From contig CM076279.1 of NCBI GenBank assembly GCA_038380795.1, positions 2,805,001-2,869,000 of the forward strand: a stretch of DNA of 64,000 nt, in the 5' to 3' direction. The notes under the pieces were generated by a model. The model saw nothing but the letters and a program-made list of their open reading frames with translations. It was not told the DNA's origin and searched no databases. Position 1 is the first letter of the stretch; every line of letters starts with the position of its first letter. The position numbers were made by a program, and so were the translations under genes. This document shows positions 39,270-49,923 of the stretch, one piece after another. Source of the stretch: Pyrocephalus nanus (taxonomy: Eukaryota > Chordata > Aves > Passeriformes > Tyrannidae).

Positions 39270-40062
39270 CACAGGACATCCTAACCTCCATCCCTGGAAA
39301 AATGATGGAGCAAAACTCCATGAAATTAATATCGAGGCCCAAGAGGAATAAAAGAGTCACTGGGATCAGTCAACCTGGATATACCAAGGGCAAATCAGGC
39401 TTAAATAAAATGAGTGACTTCTGCAGTGAAAGGGGAGAACTGTAAATATTATTTATCTTGGTTTTAGCAAGGTTTTTGACGCAGACTTTATAGCACCTGC
39501 ACCAAAGGCCTGGATGAGAGGACACAATGACCCTGTGCCATACTGAGGATGGCAGCTCTGGGGGAAAGTGGTCAGTGTGTTGGAGAGCAGGGCTGCCCTT
39601 CACAGGGACCCCAAACTCTGCAAGCAGGAGGAATGGACCACTAGGACCTGCAGGAAGTTCAGCAAACCAGATTTATTCAGCCTGGAGAACACAAGACTAA
39701 AGAGAAATCAACTTGCTGTTTTCAGCTGAGCATAAGGAATTGTAGAGGAGACAGAGGCAGACTTGTCTCGCAGGAAGGACAAGAAGCTACAGATCCAAAC
39801 TGTAACAACAGATATTCCAACTGGATATAAAAGGACAAGGAATTTCACACTGGATTAGTAAAGCACTGGAATATATGGCTCAATCTGGTGGTGAAATCGC
39901 CACCACTGCAGGTTTTTCAAAACTCAGCTGGACTTGGCCCTGAGCAACGTGATGGAGCTTTGAAGTCAGACCTGCTTTGAGCAGGAGGTTGGGCACGATG
40001 ACCTCCAGAGGTCCTTCCAGCCCAAATTATTCTCGGATGCTGTGAAAAACCTTCAGGATGAA
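39270..40062 (+). mobile_element. CR1 LINE relic, about 0.8 kb, plus-oriented, decayed
   Basis: Landmarks appear in CR1 order: ccctggaaaaatgatggagc, tataccaagggcaaatcagg, a remnant of the reverse-transcriptase AF-D motif region at ggttttagcaaggtttttga, then gtgtgttggagagcagggct, a 3' UTR-like gctggacttggccctgagca, and the terminal cacgatgacctccagaggtc. All reading frames are broken by stops. The copy reaches the 3' part of ORF2, unlike the short tails elsewhere in the window, and is much more diverged, so it is older. Its 5' limit is approximate. Confidence 0.8.
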
Positions 40063-43000
40063 TGCTGATCTCCCATTAGAAGATGTCCCTTCAGCCATCC
40101 AGGGGGATGTTTGAAGCAGACAGCACCGCTGCTTCCCAAATTGCTGCGCTTGTTCCACGGACTAAGAGAAGTCAACTTTGTTCTACTCAACAACTGTCTC
40201 AAGCAAATTAAAAGACAGCACTAAAAAGCAATTTTTAAAAGAACTAAACCCCATTAATAATGTTGTGAGCAAGCACTCCCTTCCCTGTGCAGCAACATTT
40301 ACTGAATAAGTTCAGTTGTAATATTTGGAACCATTTAATATCACAGAAACAACATTTTAGACACATTTGGAAGTAATAGCAATAAGCAAATTCCGAGTGT
40401 GGCTTTGCCATACACTGATCTTCACAAAGAAAGCACATGCTCCTTCTATTTCAAAATCAAGAGATGATGCTGGAAATGGATGATTTCTGCAGACTTACAC
40501 TGTATTTTTGCCTCTCTGCCTAGAAATTGTTACACCTCCTCAAATGCTGCAGTTAATAACACCTGTTTTGCATCTACTAATGTACTTGATCATTTAAGAC
40601 TTCACTATTCCCTTATATAACCTTAATTTTAAAAATTATTTCACACCACGCACAGCTTATTGTCTGTTAGTGCTAATCATTCACTGCAGCCATCACACAA
40701 ACCCTGCATGCAAAGCCACACCTTGTGGATGTGTTAAAACCTGGCATAAAGAACCTTTACCTCACTGATGAGCAAAACTGATCTCATTTTCATTTGGAGA
40801 AATTATTCCATATTTATCAGCATCTATGCAGGAAATAATCACTTTTTCCTAAGCAAGGAGTGTTGTTATAAAATAAAATTACTACCATATGATTTACACC
40901 CTGCCCCTAGACAAGGGAAATTATGTGCTCCACCTTTTCAGCTGCCAATATTTAAAATTAAACAAAATAAACCCCATAAAAACACTGATTACAATGCAAT
41001 AATCACTACCAGATATATTCAATTTCATATTATAGAAACAAAGTCCATTTTGCTGAAAAGAACTCCATCTCAGATTCAGAGTTCATATTATGTGATGAGC
41101 TGGTTTCTATGGCAACTGCTTTCTCTTTTACATACCCTGTAGACAGCACAAAATGTCTGTTGTCTCCTAAGTTCACTTAACATTTTTAATCAGCAAGTGA
41201 TAATTTATGCACTATTATGTACGGCTTCCAAAAATGTCTTTCAATATTTCAAGTACAGGACAGACTGAAGTATAAAAGGAGGGAGCGAAGTCACAGCTCC
41301 TGCACTGAATTCCTCACTAATGAAAAAAGGGAGATTCAAGGAAAAATATGGAAGAGATCAGAGATGATCACCCACTGTGGCACGAGGACACTTTGCTGGT
41401 TGCTCTCAGGGAGGAAGTGGCAGATTGGCAGATGTTTGTGGTGTGTTCAACAGGTCCCAAAGGCACCTCCAGCCAGGGCAGCAGCTCCGCAGTGGGGAAC
41501 AGAGCTGAGGATGTGACACAGGGTAACAAAGGGGGGTTCACCTGAGCAGGGGAGGGGAGACCCAGACTCTCACCTTGATGGAGGGAGCCCTGAGCCTGCC
41601 CTGTGTGTTTCAATTCAGAGCAAAGGCTCATTTTCCTCTCTCATCTCAAAGATCATGCCTGTGCTGCAGCCCAAATTCTCCCCACAGCAGATTTACTCAA
41701 GCCCAGCTGTGCTGATCACCAGTATTTGAGTATTTCCACAAGCAACTGTTGCATTTGACCATTTCACTCAACTCTCAACTTCACAGCAGCACTCTCAGTG
41801 AAAGTCCAGTTTGACTGTCTCTATGGGATCCATCATCAGATCCCCGATTTCAGGAGATATTCCCCACCAGTGGGATCCATTGCAACCCTGACTCAGCAGA
41901 CTATGAACCAAGGAAAACCACACAAGCTCTGCAACAAATATTTGGTACTTTAAATGCTTTACATCAACAGTCATGTTCATTATCCTGGGCTGACTGGTGG
42001 TAAATTAAACATGCTGCAATATAGCCAAAAGCTTTTGTTTAGGGAAAGCTAAAAGGGACCGGCTGGCTGTCTACAGGAGTCTGACTGTCAGCCCAAGAGC
42101 AACTCTCCAAGTAAAATACAACAAACAAATATTTAGATTGCAACTCCATGATTTAGATTGGCTGCAGAGAAAGCCTGCATAGCAAGCAATGCATTTCTTC
42201 TCATGCCAAAGACATCTTCCATTAAGAAAAGGAAGCAAAAGAAAAAAAAATAAAAATAGAGTCATATAATTTATTTACTCAAAATTGTAAACAGAAGTGA
42301 CTTCAGTAGCACTGTCAGCATCTGAATGTTTCCCAGGCTATGTTTCTCTGTACCCCCCAGACACCATCAAGGAAATTGTTCCCACTGATACTGGGAGAAT
42401 GACCATGTGGGAACTGATGTTTGGAGATATTACAACAATCACATGAAGCAGAAGAGTTGCTCAGTGATTCATCTGTAGGTAACACATCAAGAAAAATAAG
42501 TTCTTTCTGATAAAAGGTGAAGAAAGTCTCCTATCACAGTGGTCCCAAAATCCTTCATATTAATATAGTACTGAAAAATCACTGTTACAGCAATATTTAC
42601 ACTCAGATTGAAACTGTGCACGTGTTGTGCATGTGCAATCAGTTATTATTAAACAAGTATATAATATCTCTACTAATTTTTTCACTTGTCAATAGTTGGC
42701 AGAACTCTGCAGCAGCCACACTGATCAGCACAGCCACCCTGACTACATGTATGGAGACAAGATAAAGCCCTTCCACTTTGTTGATGAATTAATTATCTAC
42801 ACAGAACCATAAACATCTACCAAGAACCTGCTGAAATGAAAATAACTATCACGGCTGGAATGAAGATAGTGAACATTACTAGTTTTTTTATTTTATTGTT
42901 AATTCAACTGGCTCAAGCAGCTCGGAATTAATTCAGACAAAACCAGGTGCAAAGCACCAGTTGCAGAGAGATGGTTGATTCCAAGTGCAAGGAAGCAACT

Positions 43001-46000
43001 TTTCAAAGAGGAGAAGCCAGGAAAGAAGTGATGAGATGTGCTCTACCTGGGGCACCAGGGAAGGAGCTGCTGATTTCTAAGCAGGTAAAGTGAACCAGGA
43101 TGGTAAAGGCCAAGGGGATTGTGGGAAGTGCAAAAATCAAGAGAGGAGAAAGGAAACAGATACTGCAGGCACAGGATAATTCCTTATTAACTCTTCTTAC
43201 TACCTCCATTCTCAACGTGCGTGCTCACCTGGCTTCAGAACTGCTCAAGGTTTTCCTTTCCCAACCAATAACGGTTTATCAAGAGCCCTAAGAAACCCCC
43301 CAAAAAAGCAGTGATCTCCTCTTACTGCAGCCTCATTTTTGGGAGCACAAACACTGCCTGTCAGAATTAAACACCGGCACATCAGTGACACACGCGGGCA
43401 AAACGCGCCCGAGCATTCGAGCCGCTCTTGACCCAATTACGACTGGATGAACACACTGGGCTTGCCAATTATCTCCCAACAGAACCTGGAAAGAGAATTC
43501 ATCTTCCTCATGGAAACTTTCTTTCCTCTCCTTTAGTGCCAGGCGCCGCATTTGAAGTTACAGGGGTACGTTTTATTTCTTCTTCTTCTTCTTGCCCAAA
43601 GGTCAACGGGTTGAAGAACAAGCACGAAAATGATCCAACTCTGCACAGCAGCTGGAACATGGAAATCTTTGAGCTGGTTGAGGGCACGTGTCAGATGGGG
43701 AGAGAATGGCATTCAAAGGATAAAGGGGAAATACAAGGGCACAACCAGCACCTCAGCCCCTCTGCTTCGGTTATTAAGATTTCCTAACCCTGCCATCTAA
43801 TTTCGCAGAAGCAAACTGGATGGATTGTTCTCTGTAACGAGGAGTTTTGCTTCACAAAACCACCAACTCAGTAGCAAGACTGCCTTTACAGAAACAAAAG
43901 AAGATCTCTGTCATCCAAGGAGTTCCCTGTTTTGTGTACTAATGTTTAACTAAAATTATTTAGGGAGGTGGGAAACAAACGACCAAGCAAAGCGTGGCTT
44001 AAGAATGCTCCTAAAGAAAAGCCAGAAAATATTAAATCTGAATTAAATAGAAGTACTGATTCAAAACTACCCTTTTAAAAAAACAATCCCGTATGATTAG
44101 CTACTGTTTAAAGAATAAAAATATTATGGCAGCTCCTAGAAAAAGTATAGGATTCAAAAGCCTACAAGAACACAGCATGGTATAAAAGCCTTTGTACTGC
44201 TTTGATTTTATTGACCTACAAGTCAATTTACTCCTCCCCAAGCATTACAACCCCAGGTGAAAAAAATCAAAGCAAGCCTCCTAGAAATGGAGAAATGCAA
44301 AAGCTAAAGTGGAATGCAACTGTTAACCAAAAATTCATCAGCAACACAAAAATCAATCCACTTAAATCAAGTTCTTTTCCTGAAAGAATTTATATTTTGA
44401 ACCTATATTTCAAAGAAGCAGTAACATTATTCCACATTTAATTAAAACCTGGCAAAGCACCAAAATCTCAGTTTTTATACTCTATTTGTGACTGAAACAT
44501 TAATAAATGTATTCATATTTGAATAAAATCTAACCATTTTGTACACTGTCTTTCACAGAAGCTGAAGAACTACGTGAAAGTAAAGACCTTGGCTATGCAA
44601 TAAAAAAATTAAATTAATCTTTCCTGTAACAGTAGAATAAATTGATCTGCAGGATTCAGCCATAGCTGTCTTCAGGAACACAGTGACAAATACATATTTT
44701 AAACACGTACAGTAAGAAATATGTATTCGCTCCTCTTTCATATGGAAAAGGATTTAAGAAAGACAACCCGTGAATACCTTTAATAGTGGTTCTTTCACAT
44801 CATTCACCCAACCCTGAGCAGATAGGTCCTTCAAACCAAGCTACTCGTTTGTGATTAACACTAATTATTATTTAAATTTTTTCCAATCACCCAGCAAATC
44901 CACTTCTCATCCCGCGAAGCAAAATGGCCTCCTCTCCCATTTTCATCTCACCTTCGCTGGGATACAAAGCAGTCCTGGAAATTGCTGCTGTCAAATATGG
45001 TTCAAATTTAACAGGTTTTTCAAATGCACCATTGTCAAATAACCCTTAAATCACTGGGTTATCTTTGGGAAGAGCCTGCCCGATGTTTCCTAAAGGACGT
45101 TGGTCGTTAGTCACATTCAATGTCCAAAACACGCATTTTAATAAACATGGGCAAAGATTAAAACAAAAAAATATTAAAAATATGTGCCATAATTCCATAA
45201 GAAAAGCCAGCATTTGTCTTTTGAGCTCACTGCAAAGACAGAGGTGAATTCTAACACAGAGACCGAGCGAAGGAACGAAGAACGACTTAATTTCCAAAAT
45301 GGAAAAATCCGCGTCCTTGAAAGCTGAGAGAGTCTCACTAGAATTTAAACAAACAACAGCTCTTCTAGTCAAAGCAACTGCACTTTCCTCCCTGATTTAC
45401 ATGCCATTCTCATGGCAGCAATGTTCAAATGACTGTACAGGGATATTCAAACTACAAAGAAAAGCCCTACAAAAAGGCCAAACTGTGCTTTTCAGACCGT
45501 TCAGATTCTCCCAAGAGCTGTGCTAATTCCCAGCTTTCCACAGAGCACCTGTAGTAGGATCATGGATCCCACTGCAAACAGAAAGCACAACCAAACTTTG
45601 GGCTCCAGTCTTTGCCAGAAACGACCCACAACAGAACAAAACAGAGATGTACTTACAGACACCTCCCAGTTCTCAGAATTCGCTTAGAAGAGTCCCTTTC
45701 CCTTGTGTTCAGCGTTGTACAGAGCAATAAACAACTGTGATCAACACTGGCGTGTAGACAGGATAATTCTGTATCATTCTAAAACTGGGGGTTTTTTCAA
45801 ACCTGGGAGCTCCAGCTCTGCCTTTGTAGGCAACCACAACAGCAGGAACGCAGGTGGGAAGAGGATACAACTCTGACAAGCAAACGGCTCCATAAGCTGA
45901 GATGAATCTATCTTGGGCCAAAATAAAACCTTGCAAAGATAAAAACCAACCCCTCGAACGATTTAAGTCTTTGTTCGCTCTCACAATACAGGGGAGAGCG

Positions 46001-47412
46001 AAAGGCAAGGTTTAATTTCTTCCCAAGCCACCTGAATAACCTCTTCCCAAGCGTTCTCACAAAAGCATATCCCGTTTTCATTGGAAAACCATAATGGTGG
46101 AAATGAAGAAATAAGTCCTGGCTGTGCAATATATCCCTTGTCCTCCCCCAAGAAGCCGTTTGCTTGTTAATAGAGTTGCTTAAGCCAGATTTCGATAGTC
46201 TGAGGGCATCCAAAGTAAAAAAAGAACCCAACTGATTTAAGAAGTAAGTATTCAATTTGAATTCAGTGTCACTCAGCTACATTCCAGTTGCCAGTTAAAG
46301 CCACAGCCTACCAGTCTACAGGAAAGTCGAGTGAAAATGCCTCAATGTGCGAGTCTAAGATCTCCTAGGGAAGGTGGTGGTGCGCGGAAAACATGTGTCG
46401 TTAAAGATGCTTTACCAAAATGTCCAGTTTTGGTATAAAATAATCCGGGCGTGATAAGCAATTCTAACGCTGATTAGGAAAGATTACTTTCTAAAAAAAA
46501 AAACTCTTCAAACTACAAAATCACCTCCATTTTTAAAATATTGCCATTGCAGGCCTTTTTAATAAAGGCTCTTAGGAAAATATACCATGCCAGCCTTACA
46601 AAATAGACGGGAAAAAAAGGCAATAAGATGGTTTTTGAAGTGAAAACTCATAAAGATCATTTTCCATGCTGACAGTGTGCATTTCATCCAGAAGTTTGAA
46701 GAGTCAAATGCTACCCCAGCTGGGGGTTATTCTGCCAAATGGCTTCCAACAGTGACCACAGAGATGGAGGATGGGAGGGGTGCGTGTGTGTAGGAAAATA
46801 AACGTGATGGTAAGCGACCCCAACCCCACATCATCTTATCAAACATCCGACACACGGAGCCAAACACACAATGCAAACCTAGAATACAAAAACTGAAACA
46901 AAAAGACACGAACAAAAGGAAATAAAGCCATTTGTGAGTTACCTGCAGAGATTTAAAACAACAACAACAACAAAAAAAGCACACGAGCGAGGCAGATACA
47001 ATTCATATGGATTTGCCCAGGAAGGAGAAAAGGAGGGGTGAGTGTGAGGGCTGATGGGGGGGTGGAAAAGAACAGATACCTTTTTTTTCTTAAATAAATC
47101 CATCATGAAAGAAAATGAGACAAGATTATAAATAGGCCGAGTTATAGCGCACCATGGGATTTTTAATCTGGCTACCTGTGGTTTTTGCAGTTAAAGCCCT
47201 ATTCAGCACTGGGAAGGGAGGGGGGTAGAAAGCGGAAAAAAAAAAAAAAAAAAAGAGGGGAAAAAAATAAAAGAAAAAACGAAATCACGTTTATGTGCCA
47301 GTTTCGCAAACGCTCCCCCGGCGTGCACCTCCAACAATGCTGGCAAACAGGAAACACTCGTTATCAGCAATTTCTAATAAGCGCCCGCCTTTCAATCGTT
47401 ATCGATCGTTAC

Positions 47413-47595
47413 CTGGCCGTCTCGCTTCCTGCTTTCTCGACTTTGGCTCTCGTGCTCTGCCATGGCAGTGCGAAGCTGCTTCTCCAGCTTCTCGATCTCC
47501 CGTTGATGGTCTCGGACCAGGCAGTCCTGCACTGCGTTGTGCTGCTGGAATAGGTGCGTCTTCTCCTGTTCATGCTCCAGCTTCAGCTCCACTAT
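47413..47595 (-). CDS. CEP112: CEP112 coding exon, 61 codons
   Basis: This 183-nt phase 0-0 exon encodes 61 residues, from IVELKLEHEQEKTHLFQQ to SRKRDGQ. The acceptor is tccaatcag and the donor is gtaacg, which departs from the usual gtragt. The middle segment, REIEKLEKQLR, is strongly conserved with mammalian CEP112. One cysteine lies in QDCLVRDH. The exon is CpG-rich compared with the flanking introns, and the CpG-rich segment continues on its upstream (higher-coordinate) side. It therefore lies directly downstream of a candidate internal promoter at about 48.3-49.1 kb and would be the first known coding exon of any shortened transcript starting there. Confidence 0.96.
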
Positions 47596-47859
47596 CTGAT
47601 TGGACAGGGAGGAGTACAGTTCATCAATAGAACATCCTTGTCGTCATGACAACTCGTCCACAGCTTAATTTCCCCCCTAATTTCATCAAGTTGGCAATTT
47701 TATTTTTACGTCACTATTACCTCACCTTTTAAAAAGCCACCGTTAGCGTGACAGAATTCCTCCAGACAATCCCAACAATGGAGACAACCGAGCAAATCCA
47801 GCGCATCCTTAACCAATTTGTTGGTACAAATGTCGGAGCGGACCAAAGGGAAAAAAAAT

Positions 47860-47900
47860 TATATATATATATATATAAAAAAAAAAAAAAAAAAAAAAGA
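47860..47900. repeat. (TA)n followed by an A-run
   Basis: A TA repeat of about nine units runs into an A-rich stretch of about 22 bases. Simple sequence. Confidence 0.9.
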
Positions 47901-48299
47901 AAAGAAAAGAAGGCATTGTCGCATTGTGTGTCGGGTGCCCCCATATCCCGCTGCTGCTCCTCAGCAGGGCTGAGGATCCTAAATGGTTAATAGGCAGCCT
48001 GCTCGCCCCTTCGCTTAAGTATATACACACACAACCCCCCACCCCAGCAATTAAAGCTTTCCAAGATTTCTTTATGATTTCCAAAGCGAACGCTCTTCCT
48101 TGCGATATTCCTCAACGCTGGCGCATGGAGTTGGCTTTTTTTTTTTTTTTTTAAATCGAGGAAAGGAAAAAAAAAAAAGGCAAGAAAATTATAAAATAAA
48201 AAACAAAACAAAACAAAGCTCTATTATCCCGTTGTCAGCTACGCTATCCCAACATAAACAGATGTATGTGTTCCAGAAGGGCACCTGCTGTGCCGCAAG

Positions 48300-49150
48300 C
48301 TTGCACCACGATTTCATAAGAAGCCCTCTATTCTCAGGATCCGTTCCCAGTCCGCACCACACTGGATGCTGTGACCTTGGCCACTCTTTGCCTCTCCCCG
48401 CTTGCCTGAATGGCAGCCCGAGACCAAGGGCCTGGTTGCCGCAGCTTTGATACTAATCCTCCCGCCTGCGCACAATGGCACCCTACCTGGCCTGCACACT
48501 GGAGCGGCCAGCCCGCCTTTGAAGCAGGTGATGAATAGGGACGGCAGGAAGCCGCTTCCCCACTGAACTCCGGGCCACACAGCTGCTAAGAACAGTCACT
48601 TGGATTTTTCTTCAGTTTTGGTGGATTTCGGAGAAGGAAGGAGGAGGGGAGGGAGGGGGGGGTGTAAGGGGAAAAAAAAAAAAAAAAGAAATAATAATAA
48701 TAAAAAAAAATCTCGTATGGCGAATATGGTATTTTCAGCATGAGAAAGGGGGGAAAAAAAGGAGCGAACGGGAGGAGCCGCTGTGTGTGCGCCGAGAGCG
48801 CCCGGCACCTTATCTTAAAGCTGTAGCAGTCAATTCTGGAATGATATCAGCTCTTCTCCTGGCTTCCGGGGCGAAAACTCGAAGTTAAAATAAATTAAAA
48901 TAAAAAAGGCATCTTTTCAAACCACAGATCAGCATATCTTAAGTCTAAAAGGAATACGCGTCATCCGTGCTGCGGCCGGGAGCGTCCTCCCGAAAACGGA
49001 GAGAAGAGAACAGATGCAATATTTCACGGTTTTACATATCTACATTATTTAATAACACTAAAGAGCTCATTAAGAGATGTCTGAAACCCCCGTGGGGTTT
49101 AACCCCCCAGGAGGACGCACATTGTACATTCCGGGCCTGGGATCTTCAAC
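48300..49150. promoter_or_regulatory. CpG-rich segment inside CEP112, candidate internal promoter or enhancer
   Basis: CpG dinucleotides are frequent here and rare in most of the surrounding intron. By eye there are about 25 in 48715-49150, close to the number expected without CpG depletion. The densest clusters are gtgcgccgagagcgcccggc near 48787-48806 and gtgctgcggccgggagcgtc near 48967-48986. The segment lies about 0.7-1.5 kb upstream of the 61-codon CEP112 exon on the minus strand and immediately before a long plus-strand open frame. It includes a G-quadruplex motif. No TATA box or initiator was identified, and the boundaries are approximate. Confidence 0.45.
48646..48671 (+). other. G-quadruplex motif
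   Basis: Four G-runs with short loops fit the G3+N1-7 rule: GGGG at 48646-48649, GGG at 48651-48653, G8 at 48655-48662 and GGGG at 48668-48671. The motif lies within the CpG-rich segment, on the strand opposite to CEP112 sense. Confidence 0.8.
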
Positions 49151-49923
49151 AAAGTTCTTTACGCCAGATTTTTGCCCAAGGTTTCTCTAAAAAACTGGTT
49201 TCTTTGGGATGCTGGCGATGGCCTTGGTGTGCCCAAGAGAAAGAACTGTTGCTCCCTAAAATAACTGTAAAGCCTTTTCTTGATTTAGGGGAAAAACATT
49301 TAGTGTTTTTTCATAGAACAGGCCCAATTAAAAAGCAATCGTGTCAAGAGGAGAGGCCTTTTTCTTCATACATTATCTTAATTACTGGGTTTCCATCTGG
49401 TTGTGCCATGTAGGTTTGGGATAAGGAAGTTTGCTGGGGGGAACTTCAATTATTGAGGTTTTTACTTTTTTTAACAGAAAGCGGGGAATGTGACCCAGAG
49501 AGGGCAGGAGACAGATCCTGCTTCTCCAACCAGTTACACATGTCTACCAAAGTAAACAGTTTCATCAAGCAATCTCTGCACTTACAGTATTTATATTACA
49601 GACACAACATTTTGGAATTTAGGAGATGGAATGAGCAAAAGGGACAGGTCCTTCTGTATGCAAGAGGGGTGTCCCCCCAGGGGCTATGTGGGAAGAGAAA
49701 GGATGGCCCCATGAGGGGAGGTGTTTTACCAAAGGCAAATTTGTTGAAGTATAAAAATCCACCTCCCCACTTCAAGCAAACTATTCCCCCCAGTTTGATT
49801 TTTTTTGGTTTTGTTTTTAAAAGTTTCTGGCAGGGAGCAGAGGTGGAGAGGCAGGAGAGGAAAGAAAGGATGAGGACCACAGCATTTTCATCCCCCAAAG
49901 ACCTCCAAACCCACCTTCCCTAA
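48949..49923 (+). other. Long plus-strand frame with one internal stop, identity unknown
   Basis: After an in-frame TAA at 48946-48948 the frame stays open to a TAA at 49921-49923, broken only by a TAG at 49411-49413. That is 325 codons, where about 15-20 stops would be expected in sequence of this composition. A candidate ATG is not near the start; the first codons after the stop lie in the CpG-rich segment. The product is not coiled coil and I recognise no domain. It has many basic and aromatic residues and scattered cysteines and tryptophans (for example GCWRWPWCAQ). No flanking LTR, poly-A tail or target-site duplication was recognised. It could be a decayed retrogene or viral relic, a plus-strand noncoding transcript, or chance. 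It should not be annotated as a protein on this evidence. Confidence 0.35.

Larger units (their letters stand above)
21171..47412 (-). other. CEP112: CEP112 giant intron, 26.2 kb
   Basis: The largest intron in the window. Recognised contents are a 26-bp palindrome at 25127-25152, an A20 run at 23944-23963, an imperfect CA repeat at 35150-35190, a C11T20 tract at 36673-36703, a GC-richer block at about 37.6-38.6 kb and a decayed CR1 relic at about 39.27-40.06 kb. Long repeat-poor stretches such as 30-35 kb and 40.1-47 kb hold no gene that I can recognise and may include conserved noncoding sequence. Confidence 0.7.
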
